From assembly GCF_004337365.2 (NCBI RefSeq), contig NZ_CP044016.1, forward strand, positions 1,984,001 to 2,048,000: a stretch of 64,000 bases of DNA, read 5' to 3'. The DNA is from Rhizosphaericola mali. GTDB lineage: Bacteria > Bacteroidota > Bacteroidia > Chitinophagales > Chitinophagaceae. The translations under genes were made by a program, and so were the position numbers. The notes under the pieces are model-generated. The model saw only the letters and a list, made by a program, of their open reading frames with translations, had not been told where the DNA came from and searched no databases. Position 1 is the first letter of the stretch; each line of letters begins with the position of its first letter. Of the stretch, positions 17,893-26,659 are shown one piece after another.

Positions 17893-18636
17893 TTATAATG
17901 TTAGTCCTCCGTCTAGAATAAATTCTGAACCAGTAATAAATTTTGCATGATTACTTGATAAAAATAGTGCCATTTGGGCTATCTCCTCCGGCTGACCAAT
18001 TCTTTTTAAGGGGATTTGTTCTTTTAGGCTGATAAATACAGCTTCTGAATTTGCTTTACCCTCTGGTGTTTTGCTTAATACTTCAGTTTTTGTTGGACCT
18101 GGACTTATCATATTAACACGAATATTTCGAGAAGCAAGTTCTTTTGCCGCAGTTTTTCCTACAGAAACTATCGCGGCTTTGCTTGCCTGATATACTGAGC
18201 TTTTAGGAAAATGGAATTGTGCTGCAATTGAACTCAAAATAAGAACCGATGCGTTCGGCGCAAGTAAAGAAATCCCTTTGCTCAATGTAAAATAGGCGCC
18301 TTTAAGATTGATAGACATTACTTGATCGAAATTTTCTTCGGTCATATTCTCAATTAGCTCGTTTGTTCCTGTAATGCCTGCGTTTATAAACAATATGTCA
18401 ATATGTCCAAATTGTTGTGCTATAAATTGGTATAAGGCATTTATGTCACTTAATTTAGCTTGGTCAGCTACAAAAGGAACAAATCCATACTTATTTGCAC
18501 AACTTTCAACCGCATCTTTTCGTCGTCCTGTAATAATAACAGTGGCGTCCTTGCTTTTGAATGCGATGGCAGTGGCTAAACCTATCCCACTATTTCCGCC
18601 AGTTATAACTATAATTTTTTCTTTAAAATTTTCCAT
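17893..18636 (-). CDS. Short-chain dehydrogenase/reductase (classical, fabG-like)
   Basis: This 247-residue protein is of the usual classical SDR length. Motifs visible are TGGNSGIGLA (residues ~12-21, cofactor loop), TGRRKD after the second strand (NADP-type Arg), NAGITG (~86), the Ser in LSSIAAQ and YQASK (~151-155), with ITGSEFILDGG near the end. It sits divergently from an HxlR-type regulator across only 69 bp, a very common pair in which the regulator responds to reactive electrophiles or quinones and controls the reductase. Substrate unknown. Confidence 0.9.
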   Translation of the reverse strand: MENFKEKIIVITGGNSGIGLATAIAFKSKDATVIITGRRKDAVESCANKYGFVPFVADQAKLSDINALYQFIAQQFGHIDILFINAGITGTNELIENMTEENFDQVMSINLKGAYFTLSKGISLLAPNASVLILSSIAAQFHFPKSSVYQASKAAIVSVGKTAAKELASRNIRVNMISPGPTKTEVLSKTPEGKANSEAVFISLKEQIPLKRIGQPEEIAQMALFLSSNHAKFITGSEFILDGGLTL

Positions 18637-18705
18637 AAAAATGATTTTGACAAATCTATTTCAACAATCAAATAATTTTGCAACTAGTATAATTGAGTAT
18701 ACCTT
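18637..18705. promoter_or_regulatory. Divergent promoters of the SDR and HxlR genes
   Basis: TAATTTTG at 18673-18680 (plus strand, toward the HxlR gene) and the complement of TAGATTTG at 18651-18658 (minus strand, toward the SDR gene) both fit the Bacteroidota -7 box TAnnTTTG. The two promoters overlap within 69 bp, so one HxlR site could control both. Confidence 0.55.
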
Positions 18706-19038
18706 ATGAATAGAAATCAGCAAGAAGAATTAAGAGCGTTACAAGACACATTGTATTTCATTGGAGGTAAGTGGAGAATTCCTATCATCAATGCATTGTG
18801 TAATGGTAAAAGACATTTTATAGAAATACAAAAAAGTATACCTGGTATAACCAAACGTATGTTGTCGAAAGAATTAAAAGAGATGGAATTAAATAAGTTG
18901 CTAGACAAATTAACAGACACAGATGGGTTTACTAACCTATATATTCCAACAGAATATTGTAGGACATTTGGGAATATTATCCAATCTATGATTGATTGGG
19001 GAAGGTCGCATCGTCGTTATGTAATGACTAAAGAATAA
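18706..19038 (+). CDS. HxlR-family winged-helix regulator
   Basis: This 110-residue protein has the complete HxlR pattern: IGGKWRIPIINALCNGKRHF (helix 1-2), IEIQKSIPGITKRMLSKELKEM (recognition helix region) and PTEYCRTFGNIIQSMIDWG at the end. The family binds DNA as dimers and often senses aldehydes, quinones or hypochlorite, in some members through a cysteine; Cys residues here are at ~30 and ~83. It is transcribed away from the SDR gene, which it probably regulates, and it may act on its own promoter. Confidence 0.9.
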   Translation: MNRNQQEELRALQDTLYFIGGKWRIPIINALCNGKRHFIEIQKSIPGITKRMLSKELKEMELNKLLDKLTDTDGFTNLYIPTEYCRTFGNIIQSMIDWGRSHRRYVMTKE

Positions 19039-19238
19039 TTACGTTTAAGTAACATTCAGGTTAGGAACTTACATCGATAGTTTAAATAATTATAGTTTTG
19101 AATTATTCAATTATAGTTATGAATAAATAAGATTTTTTAGATTATTTACGCCTAAATTATCTCAATTGGGTTATTGAGAATTCTTATTTCATTAATTTTG
19201 TTTAGTCTCAATTGCATATACACCAATATAGGCCATTT

Positions 19239-19883
19239 TTATAAATAAAGTATAGCATCCAATGTCTCAGAGACTCCAACATGCTGATATAAGGTTATTT
19301 CCTCTTTGGACGTAATGCCATGCAGTATAGCCCAAAAATTAACAGCAGAAGATTGCGCAGTTTGTGCGTCTATAACAGAATCACCAAGATAAAGCACTTC
19401 TTCTTTTGGTACTTTTAATTCATTTATTGATTTATAAATACCATCAGGTGAAGGTTTATGATTTGTGACATCCTCCAATCCAACAATAGAATCAAAAATA
19501 TCTATCATTTGTTCTTTTTGTAAAAACTCTATGATTCTAAATTTGAATTTATTGGAGACTATAGCAAGCTTGGCGCCTTCCAATCTTAATTTCTTCAATA
19601 CATATTTTACTTCGGGAAAAAAGAAAGTTAGGTTAGTCATGCATTCGTTTGCTTTTAAAATATATTCCTTTCTTAAATGTTCAATTTTTGTTGAATCAGT
19701 TAAATGTGTTAATTCAGAAAAAGATATTTCTAAAGATTTTCCAATAGTCTTTTTAATATCATTATCCGAAATATTGGAAAAGCCAGCATTTTTTAATGCA
19801 TATTGAAAACAAGTAACGATACCCAAACTGGAATCTACTAAGGTATAATCGAAATCAAAGATGTAGGCTTTATATCTATTCAT
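19239..19883 (-). CDS. HAD-superfamily hydrolase (phosphoglycolate phosphatase-like)
   Basis: The protein has 214 residues from ATG 19883. Motif I is DFDYTLVDSS (nucleophile and acid Asp), followed by the four-helix cap domain. Motif II is in IVSNKFKF, and motifs III/IV are in NHKPSPDGI (Lys) and LYLGDSVIDAQ (Asp). This arrangement (cap C1, GDSxxD) is that of the Gph/PpaX group, which dephosphorylates phosphoglycolate, pyrophosphate or sugar phosphates. The substrate cannot be told. It stands alone on the minus strand, divergent from a truncated AraC-like gene. Confidence 0.85.
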   Translation of the reverse strand: MNRYKAYIFDFDYTLVDSSLGIVTCFQYALKNAGFSNISDNDIKKTIGKSLEISFSELTHLTDSTKIEHLRKEYILKANECMTNLTFFFPEVKYVLKKLRLEGAKLAIVSNKFKFRIIEFLQKEQMIDIFDSIVGLEDVTNHKPSPDGIYKSINELKVPKEEVLYLGDSVIDAQTAQSSAVNFWAILHGITSKEEITLYQHVGVSETLDAILYL

Positions 19884-19993
19884 GATTTTGTAAATAAAAT
19901 AATCAGTTATATACAAAAGCTAAAATTAATATTTAATTTCAAAAAGGCTTGCCGATTAAAAAAATGATTATTTGATTTTAGTATCTTTATAAA

Positions 19994-20217
19994 ATGAAAA
20001 TTACTTCATTTTTATCCCCTCATTCATTTAAAGCCTCAAAGTATAGTATAGATTCGGCCGCTATAAATACTATTCCTTCGAGGAGAGACTTCTATAAAAT
20101 ATGGCTAACTTTCAATAAGGGAATACTGACTTTAGAGGGCACAAGTTACACAATTAAGCAACCTTCATTAATACTACTTCACCCAACAGTCACCTATTCT
20201 TTTGATTCTGCAGAGTG
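19994..20217 (+). pseudogene. N-terminal fragment of an AraC-like regulator, cut by IS21
   Basis: About 75 codons encode what resembles the start of the cupin-type sensor domain of an AraC-family regulator (FYKIWLTFNKGILTLEG, YTIKQPSLILLHPTVTYSF). The sequence runs directly into the IS21 end at 20218. The remainder, including the helix-turn-helix, is not found on the other side of the IS, so it was lost. The family assignment is from the pattern of the N-terminal domain only. Confidence 0.55.
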
Positions 20218-20379
20218 TGTAAAAACCGATGAAATTGACCCCCTAATACCAAAATTAAATTGACCCCCTAAAAAACGCTTTCGAAGAAGCGTATTTTTAG
20301 TATCGCAATATGGCCCAAAAATTATCCAAAGAACATGTTGTATTTGTAGTGCAAAGTTACTAAATCTAAATCAGCACCA

Positions 20380-21126
20380 TTACGGCTGTATTCTCTTTTT
20401 CTTTCTCAAGGATTCACCATATAGTTCGATACGTATCGCTTGGTGTACGATTCTATCCAAAATTGCATCCGCTACCGTTTTCTCGCCAATGATATCGTGC
20501 CATTTTGCCACAGGTAATTGAGAGGTTATCATTGTAGATCTTTTACCATGTCGATCCTCAATGATGTCCAACAGGAGATTCCTTGCTGCTCCGTCCAGTG
20601 GTTGCACACCAAAATCATCTAAAATGAAAAGCTGCGCCTTTTCTATTCTGGCAAGTTCCTTTAAATGGGAACCTTCGGCTTTGGCAACTTTTAGTTGTGC
20701 CATTAATTTGGAAGTAGTGGCGTAATAGACTTTGTATCCCAGTATACAAGCTTGATATCCAATGGCGGAAGCAAGAAAGCTTTTTCCCGTACCAGTACTA
20801 CCGGTAATAAAAACATCGCTCGCCTGATCGATAAAACTACCTTCTAATAGTCTTTGTACGAGATTACGATCCAAGCCACGATCTCCTTGATAGTCCAGTT
20901 GTTCTGGTTGGGCACTATAGCGAAAGCCTGCATTACGTATGGATCGTTGTTGTGCCCGGTATCTGCGATCCTCCCATTCCGATTGTATGAGAAAATGGAT
21001 CAACTCATCCTGCGTATAACCTGGACCACTGGAGCCATCCTGTTCGATATAGGATTTAAAAGCACTGGCCATGCCACTGAGGTGCATGCTGCTCATTTTG
21101 TCTAGGCATTCTTTGTTTGTGTTCAT
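20380..21126 (-). CDS. istB: IS21 helper ATPase IstB (copy 1)
   Basis: This 248-residue AAA+ protein is related to DnaC. It has an N-terminal segment that contacts IstA, Walker A GSTGTGKS (~residues 107-114), Walker B LFILDDFG (~168-175), and sensor regions TMITSQLP and DAILDRIVHQA. IstB assembles on target DNA and stimulates IstA. The gene lies 52 bp downstream of istA. It is nearly identical to copy 2 at 42787, with only a few substitutions, and looks functional. Confidence 0.95.
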   Translation of the reverse strand: MNTNKECLDKMSSMHLSGMASAFKSYIEQDGSSGPGYTQDELIHFLIQSEWEDRRYRAQQRSIRNAGFRYSAQPEQLDYQGDRGLDRNLVQRLLEGSFIDQASDVFITGSTGTGKSFLASAIGYQACILGYKVYYATTSKLMAQLKVAKAEGSHLKELARIEKAQLFILDDFGVQPLDGAARNLLLDIIEDRHGKRSTMITSQLPVAKWHDIIGEKTVADAILDRIVHQAIRIELYGESLRKKKRIQP

Positions 21127-21178
21127 ATCTGTTGTTTTATCTTTTATTAGCGATGATGGATTTTACTTTTGTAAACGG

Positions 21179-22741
21179 CTATTGATAATACTTTCCACCG
21201 CGTATATTGTCGTGATCTGGCATGGACGAGTCTGGTAGGTTCTGTGGTGTATCTTCGTCCATAAAGTCCGCCTTGGACTTCAGTATTTTTTCTATAATAC
21301 CATAGTTATAGATGCCGTATTCATGAGCTCTTTTACAAGCATTAACCAGTCTGGAAGCTCCTACTTTTCTGCCGATATTCAATATCCCTTGGCAAGCACG
21401 TAGGTTCTTGTCGGGGTATTCCGGCCGCGCCAATACTTTTTCCAGATAGAAATTCACTTCTTCGGAGATTTCCTCGGCTTGCTGTAAAAAAGCGGTAGGA
21501 TCCCACATGGAAGCTGCCCCCGATTGCCAACTGGCCAAGTGGGCAGGGTCTTGTACGTATTTTTCTTTTTGGTAACTGCGTGCATGCTGACAGATAAGTT
21601 CACTTCCTATAAAGAGTTCTACGCGGGTACTACTATAGAGGAGCTTTATTTTTTTACCGATGTATTTATAGGGAACGCTGTAATAATGATAGTCCAGTGC
21701 CACGTATCCATTTTTACCTACGGTGGTAATACGGCTATCCAAAGGATCGTATCGGTATGCGTTTAAGGGTTGTAAAGTATCTTTTTCCAAAGTCTCAAAT
21801 TGCTCCCTGCGACTGGGTAATCCAGCAGTCATCGGATGATTATTATGCCTTTCCAAATGAAGAGCAATAGCTTCATTGAGGTCGTTCAAGCTGTGATATA
21901 CGCTTTTGTCTATTTGGGTAAATATGGAAGTGTAAACCAGTTTTACGGCTCCTTCCACCAAAGCTTTGTCTTTGGGACGGTACACTCTGGTGGGGAATAC
22001 ATGCGTTCCATAATGGGCAGCAAACGCAGCAAAGCTTTCATTGACCTTGGACTCATAACGCCCCGGTTTACTGACGGCAGACTTTAGATTGTCTGGGACA
22101 ACCGCTTGGGGTACGCCACCAAAATAATGGAGTGCCGACTCACAGGCATCTATAAAATCTTCTTTCTTCTGGCTAGCCACCGCCTTTACATAGGTCAATT
22201 GGCTACAGCCCAATATCGCCACAAATACCTCTACCGCAGTAATGGCTCCTGTATCAGGGTCTGTGAGATAGAGCTTTTTACCCGTAAAATCAATATACAT
22301 TTTATCGCCCGCCTTATGTACCACCCGAAGTGATGGACGGATCTTACCCATGTATAAATTGAGATAATCCATAAAACGAGAAGATTTATAACCATTTGGA
22401 TGAAGTTGTCTGTACTGCTCATACAACATCCATTTGGTTACGCCTCTGTTTTTGCGTAGTTGACGGACATAGTCTGCCAATAAGGGCTCGAGCGCCTTGC
22501 TGCGCTGGCTGGGACTCCACTGTGGTCGCTGAGCTACACCCAATAGGGACAGCAACTGTTCATCGCTCATCGCGGATAATTGTGTGGCATCATAGCCACT
22601 ACCACGCAGTAATGTTAGATACTTCTTAACCGTATTGCGAGATATACCTACGGCGGCACTTATATATTTACTTCCCCTGCCTTCAAGTGATAGGCGTATC
22701 AATTGTCTAATCTTGTACATTTCTATTGTTCTGTTTGCCAT
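21179..22741 (-). CDS. istA: IS21 transposase IstA (copy 1)
   Basis: This 520-residue DDE transposase has an N-terminal helix-turn-helix (ISAAVGISRNTVKKYL, residues ~28-43). It has an rve-type catalytic core with Asp in MYIDFTGKK (~148), Asp in VVPDNLKSA (~222) and Glu in ALVEGAVKL (~265), and then a Mu-type C-terminal beta-barrel region. It cuts and joins the IS ends with IstB. It differs from copy 2 at scattered positions (for example AAVGIS versus ASVGIS), so the two copies are not a very recent duplication. Confidence 0.95.
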   Translation of the reverse strand: MANRTIEMYKIRQLIRLSLEGRGSKYISAAVGISRNTVKKYLTLLRGSGYDATQLSAMSDEQLLSLLGVAQRPQWSPSQRSKALEPLLADYVRQLRKNRGVTKWMLYEQYRQLHPNGYKSSRFMDYLNLYMGKIRPSLRVVHKAGDKMYIDFTGKKLYLTDPDTGAITAVEVFVAILGCSQLTYVKAVASQKKEDFIDACESALHYFGGVPQAVVPDNLKSAVSKPGRYESKVNESFAAFAAHYGTHVFPTRVYRPKDKALVEGAVKLVYTSIFTQIDKSVYHSLNDLNEAIALHLERHNNHPMTAGLPSRREQFETLEKDTLQPLNAYRYDPLDSRITTVGKNGYVALDYHYYSVPYKYIGKKIKLLYSSTRVELFIGSELICQHARSYQKEKYVQDPAHLASWQSGAASMWDPTAFLQQAEEISEEVNFYLEKVLARPEYPDKNLRACQGILNIGRKVGASRLVNACKRAHEYGIYNYGIIEKILKSKADFMDEDTPQNLPDSSMPDHDNIRGGKYYQ

Positions 22742-22901
22742 CGAAAATCACCATTTGATGTAGTGGTAACTTCCGAGTTTTTACGCTACAATACAACATA
22801 GACTCCTAGATATTTTAGGGGGTCAGTATACTTTGGAAATAGGGGGTCAATTTAATTTTGGCGAGTGGGGGTCAGTTTGAATTGGCGGAACGGGGTCACT
22901 T

Positions 22902-23378
22902 TCATCGCCTATTCCACTTTACAAGTGAGATTACGACACCAAAATGTCGGCCTTCATGAATTGCATTAGTGATCATCGCATCCTCAAAGTTGTCAATCGT
23001 AATCCCTGATGGTAAACTCCAACCCTGGTAAGCCTCTAATTTACATGATTGAACATCTGAGGCCAGTTGCTCAAATGCCTCATGAAAAGCAGTTTTGATC
23101 TTAATGATTTCTTCAGCACTTATTAGCCTTTTCGGTTTTGTATCCGGGGCAAACTGCGCAAAGAAACCAACATCAATAGTTGGTTCTAAGCCACCCAGTT
23201 TATAACACAACATTTGTTGTGTGAAAACCATATGGCCGAGATTCCATATTAAATTGTTATTCATGTGTTCAGGGATAACATTCAGCTCTTCTAGGGATAA
23301 GTTTTCTATCAATTTTGTGACACTGTTCCTTACATAACGGATCAGTTCCAGTTCTTTATTTAATTTACTATTCATCAT
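22902..23378 (-). CDS. DinB-family protein, last codons replaced by IS21 end
   Basis: This ~158-residue protein has the DinB/YfiT four-helix fold: NLIWNLGHMVFTQQML supplies the first His and NAIHEGRHFGVVISL supplies the two C-terminal metal-ligand His residues. DinB proteins are metal-binding, and some are thiol transferases. The final residues WNRR and the stop lie in the IS21 terminal sequence (22902-22916), so only the natural tail is lost and the fold should be intact. It lies 9 bp downstream of the MDR reductase gene on the same strand and is likely co-transcribed. Confidence 0.82.
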   Translation of the reverse strand: MMNSKLNKELELIRYVRNSVTKLIENLSLEELNVIPEHMNNNLIWNLGHMVFTQQMLCYKLGGLEPTIDVGFFAQFAPDTKPKRLISAEEIIKIKTAFHEAFEQLASDVQSCKLEAYQGWSLPSGITIDNFEDAMITNAIHEGRHFGVVISLVKWNRR

Positions 23379-23387
23379 TATTAGTCC

Positions 23388-24476
23388 TTAAGATTGACAA
23401 TTGATCATTACATTCTCAAAGTTTGTCGCTGCGGCAGCGGCATCCATTGCCTGATCCAATTCAGACATTTTGAAAATAATTGGCGAGATTAGGTCTATAG
23501 GAAGCTGGCCGCTTTTTACAATCTCCAACAGTTTACGTGTGGCGTCTTTTGGGTACATAAAATTGCCCAGTATGGACCAACTGTTGAGCATAACGTAGGT
23601 GTATGGGATCGGTAAATCAACCGTCATGCTCCCCATGATTACTAATCTGCCACCGGGGACCAGGCTGTAAAGTGCAGACAAGGTTGAATTGGGATCTTTG
23701 GCATTGCCGACCATATCGAAAGCCATATCAGCACCACCGCCGCAAATGTTTTTAATGGCGGCTACATCTTCTTGTATATTCCCGCTGAGTACTACCGGCA
23801 GGACTCTTTTTCCTGCTTTCTCCGCTACAGATCTCAAAACATCGGCATTGCGGCCAGTAACGATTACTTTTGATGCACCCATTGTAACGGCAAGAAAGAC
23901 AGCCGATGCCCCAAAAGAACCTGTGGCTCCATTGATGATGATTGTCTCACCCGCGGAAAGATGGCCTTTGAGTAGTCCTCCGTAAGGCACAACAAAACGG
24001 CTGACAGCAGAAAGCTGAGCATCAGAATAGGCTTCAAGACCATCTAAAGGTGTAAGTGTTTCAACTGGAACCAGAACATAGGGCGCAAGTGTCCCATCTG
24101 GGTAATCAAGCTGTGCCGATAGTGCGGCATCCCCATTTTTTGTAATCCCCAACAAGATCATTACCGGACTGCTTACATTATCTCGTGCAGTGATATGTGA
24201 TGATAAGATTACACGCTGTCCGTGTTTTAAATGCCACACATCCTGTCCAATTGCTTCAACGTATCCAATGGCATTGCTCCCCATTGTGAATTCATGCGGA
24301 GGAGGGTTATATACTGCAAGTTTTCCTTCAGTATAAGATTTAAGATAAGACACGAGCGCAGTAACTGCAACTTTTACCAAGACACTGCCAGCTCTAACTT
24401 CAGGAACGGGCACTTCTTTTAGTTCCAGTTTGCCCCCCATTTTTTCAAGCCTCCAGGCTTTCATTTGCTTTTCCAT
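23388..24476 (-). CDS. Medium-chain NADP-dependent dehydrogenase/quinone reductase-like
   Basis: This 362-residue protein has the two domains of the MDR superfamily: a GroES-like N-terminal part (WRLEKMGGKLELKEVPVPE, GSNAIGYVEAIGQDV) and a Rossmann domain with ATGSFGASAVFLAVTMGA and VTGRNADVLR (Arg-type, NADP). The typical structural and catalytic zinc cysteines are not evident, so it is nearer to the zinc-independent quinone oxidoreductase branch. Substrate unknown. It probably forms an operon with the DinB-like gene. GC content is visibly higher than in the surrounding DNA, suggesting a separate origin. Confidence 0.85.
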   Translation of the reverse strand: MEKQMKAWRLEKMGGKLELKEVPVPEVRAGSVLVKVAVTALVSYLKSYTEGKLAVYNPPPHEFTMGSNAIGYVEAIGQDVWHLKHGQRVILSSHITARDNVSSPVMILLGITKNGDAALSAQLDYPDGTLAPYVLVPVETLTPLDGLEAYSDAQLSAVSRFVVPYGGLLKGHLSAGETIIINGATGSFGASAVFLAVTMGASKVIVTGRNADVLRSVAEKAGKRVLPVVLSGNIQEDVAAIKNICGGGADMAFDMVGNAKDPNSTLSALYSLVPGGRLVIMGSMTVDLPIPYTYVMLNSWSILGNFMYPKDATRKLLEIVKSGQLPIDLISPIIFKMSELDQAMDAAAAATNFENVMINCQS

Positions 24477-24731
24477 AAAACGCTACTTTTTTTGTAGTAC
24501 AAAGTTCAATCAAAAAGTAGGTAGCTAAATAGTCAAAATCAAATGCGTAGATACAAAAATCAAAGAACTTGTTTTTGTAAAGAAGAAAAATAAAAAGTCG
24601 AGCAATATATGGATTTAGGGGTTGAAGGCTTTTCATTTATCAATCAATTAAGGGATTGGGACATCGCTCAAATGACAAAAGAAAAAATACTGGTTAAGGC
24701 TCATTCATATTAATTACTCACTTAGTTATTT

Positions 24732-25080
24732 TTACAGGGAAATAACGATTTTACCTATCATATCACCTTGTTCTATTCTATTGTATGCATCTTGTACCTC
24801 TTCTATTTTGTAAACCGAATCAACAACTGGATGGAAATCGCCAATGTGGAAACTTCCTCAAAACTCAAATTGTCTGGGGCATTTATAATTCCATATTCCG
24901 GCAGGCAAACATACTCCGCCAAAACACATTGGGTTTGCCATGCTGCCCTTGTATTGTATTCTCTTTGAAAATTACCTTTTGTCCAATTGGAGGGCAACGC
25001 GGTCGCCAATTTTCCATCCCTCGACATTTTCGCCAAATGCCTCTACGATTCCGGATCCCAATCTTTACTTTCCTATGAAT
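24732..25080 (-). pseudogene. Collapsed alcohol dehydrogenase-type gene
   Basis: Minus-strand translation in shifting frames gives pieces of an MDR alcohol dehydrogenase: GIVEAFGENVEGWKIGDRVA, LPEYGIINAPDNLSFEEV and the C-terminal end FHPVVDSVYKIEEVQDAYNR to IGKIVISL and a stop at 24732-24734. The middle of the Rossmann domain is deleted and there are at least two frame changes. The remains are too short to be active. It may be an older relative of the intact reductase next to it. Confidence 0.7.
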
Positions 25081-25146
25081 TAGTTGTAATTTTCCTATAG
25101 TAATGAGCTGAACAATTTTTCTATTCTGTTTTTTGTTTCACTAAGC

Positions 25147-25245
25147 TAAGAAGGTTTGTATCAAGAATGCTGGCAGCTTTCGTCGGCATATGCTCACTGC
25201 GTTCCGCTATTCCACGTTCTGCCAGCCTTCTTGCAAACCTTCTTA
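25147..25245. repeat. Long imperfect inverted repeat upstream of the JAB gene
   Basis: The arm 25147-25176 (TAAGAAGGTTTG ... GCTGGCAG) pairs with 25219-25245 (CTGCCAGC ... CAAACCTTCTTA), with a loop of about 42 bases. It ends ~29 bp before the JAB-protein start. It may be a recombination or transfer site, or an RNA structure in the leader of that gene. Confidence 0.5.
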
Positions 25246-25273
25246 TGACGCTGTTACACAAAAACAGTATAAT

Positions 25274-25765
25274 ATGAAAATGTACAGCAACCTCCAAGAA
25301 TTAGAAAATGAACAAACTCATTGGTCAGAACTACAAGAAGTGCAGTTGTCCTATCGTAATAAACTCAAAGCATCTCAAAGACCCAAAATCAATCAGTCTG
25401 AAGATGCTTTGACCCTGTTTAGATCCGTATGGAACGAAAATGAAATGGAACTTGTAGAATCCTTTAAAATGCTTTTAATGAATAATGCCAATAGAGTACT
25501 TGGTGTATACCATAGTTCTACTGGAGGTTCTACAGGAACTATAGTTGATATTCGCATCTTACTTACGGTAGCTTTAAAATGTAATTCCTGTAAATTGATT
25601 GTTGCGCATAACCATCCGAGTGGGAACCTTACTCCAAGCCAAGCTGATCTGAAAATAACAGAAAAATTAAAGGAGGCTACAAAATTGATGGACATTACTT
25701 TGTTAGATCATTTGATTCTTACAACTGACAGTTATCAATCTTTTGCGGATGAAGGACTTTTATAA
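25274..25765 (+). CDS. RadC-like JAB-domain protein
   Basis: The protein has about 163 residues from ATG 25274 (MKMYSNLQ); an upstream frame to 25190 runs through the inverted repeat and is unlikely. It has the MPN/JAB metal motif VAHNHPSGNLTPSQAD (His-x-His and Asp) and the family sequence VLGVYHSSTGGSTGT. It lacks the helix-hairpin-helix part of chromosomal RadC. Such short RadC-like proteins are very common on Bacteroidota integrative and mobilisable elements, but their function is not established. It starts the mobilisation-linked half of the island. Confidence 0.87.
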   Translation: MKMYSNLQELENEQTHWSELQEVQLSYRNKLKASQRPKINQSEDALTLFRSVWNENEMELVESFKMLLMNNANRVLGVYHSSTGGSTGTIVDIRILLTVALKCNSCKLIVAHNHPSGNLTPSQADLKITEKLKEATKLMDITLLDHLILTTDSYQSFADEGLL

Positions 25766-25995
25766 GTCCTTCATTTGATTTTTATAACTGTTTTGATATT
25801 GCGTTTTTACTATTCAAAATAGAATTGCTATTCAAATGGAGTATTCGGATAAAATATAGTCATATACTTTTTTACAAATTTTAAACTTTTCATTTTTCTA
25901 AGTTATTGAAAGTCTAACTTCTATTATCTACGCCGCATCTATCCTTGTTTGAAAGTGTTGAACCTGCCATATTGCAGTCCTAAACACAGAACAGT

Positions 25996-26295
25996 ATGGA
26001 AAAATTATTCATCCCCACAGAAGAAGACTTTCGACGTTGGATTGCAGAAGCATTGGAAAACTCCTTGCGTAAACTTCCACAAATATTAAAAACGCCCACG
26101 ATTGAACCAGAGAAATTGCTCAATCGTAAAGAAGTGGCAGGCATTTTTCAAATTTCTTTGGTGACACTACACCAATGGATGCATCTGGGACTACCTTTTC
26201 ACAAACAAGGTGGAAGAGTTTACTTTCTCCGCTCTGAAGTGATGCATTATTTGAAAGATAAAAATCCCAAACAATTGCAAAATCGCATTGCTTAA
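25996..26295 (+). CDS. Excisionase-like helix-turn-helix protein
   Basis: This 99-residue protein has a C-terminal MerR/Xis-type winged helix: LLNRKEVAGIFQISLVTLHQWM, LGLPFHKQGGRVYFLRSEV and MHYLKDK. Proteins of this kind on Bacteroidota elements act in excision or in control of mobilisation genes. It overlaps the start region of the next gene, which in turn precedes the mob genes, so this is a conserved mobilisation module. Whether it binds the att region or a promoter is unknown. Confidence 0.8.
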   Translation: MEKLFIPTEEDFRRWIAEALENSLRKLPQILKTPTIEPEKLLNRKEVAGIFQISLVTLHQWMHLGLPFHKQGGRVYFLRSEVMHYLKDKNPKQLQNRIA

Positions 26296-26314
26296 ATTTT
26301 TAAAACCAAACATC

Positions 26315-26659
26315 ATGGCAGATATTAAAAGAAGAATTCTGGGCTTTAGCACAGGAAAACAAATCAAACTTTATGGCAATAGCCTTTCTATTGGCAACGA
26401 CCTGCAAATTGGGGAAGGAGGAGCTCCTAATCTGTTATCTTTTCAGGAAGCAGTCATGAATAAAAATCTTTCCTCTAGCAAAGAAGAAGAATCCAAAACA
26501 GAGGTTAAGAAAAAAGCTATGGTGATCAATAGTAATAACTTTTCCAAAGAAGAAATCTTTGAACTGGCTGATTATGCTATTGGTCTATGGATGGATCTCA
26601 AAGACAGTATACGCAGAAATGGGTTAGATAATCCCAAAATATTCAAGAAAGATAGTTGA
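26315..26659 (+). CDS. Hypothetical protein of the mobilisation module
   Basis: The protein has 114 residues from ATG 26315; the longer frame starts at a TTG inside the preceding gene. It begins MADIKRRILGFSTGKQIKLYG, has a gly-rich stretch (GEGGAPNLLSF), a charged linker and a C-terminal helical part (ELADYAIGLWMDLKDSIRRNG). I recognise no family. It begins 20 bp after the excisionase-like gene and precedes the candidate oriT and mob genes, so it may belong to DNA transfer. Confidence 0.6.
   Translation: MADIKRRILGFSTGKQIKLYGNSLSIGNDLQIGEGGAPNLLSFQEAVMNKNLSSSKEEESKTEVKKKAMVINSNNFSKEEIFELADYAIGLWMDLKDSIRRNGLDNPKIFKKDS

Larger units (their letters stand above)
20218..22916 (-). mobile_element. 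IS21-family element, copy 1 (2.70 kb)
   Basis: It carries istA and istB on the minus strand. The ends, defined by comparison with copy 2, are TGTAAAAACCGATGAAATTG (left) and the complement of TGGAATAGGCGATGAAAGTG (right). The subterminal multiple TGACCCCC repeats are typical of IS21 transposase binding sites. The flanks (AGAGTG before, CTTTAC after) show no target duplication, and two different truncated genes border it. This suggests recombination between IS copies with loss of the DNA between them. Confidence 0.85.

Noticed and set aside
21836-22333. Open frames opposite istA
   Set aside because: They recur opposite the second istA copy and are antisense shadows of a conserved gene.
24768-25078. 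Plus-strand frames of 66 and 97 codons
   Set aside because: They lie opposite the collapsed alcohol dehydrogenase sequence and have no features of their own.
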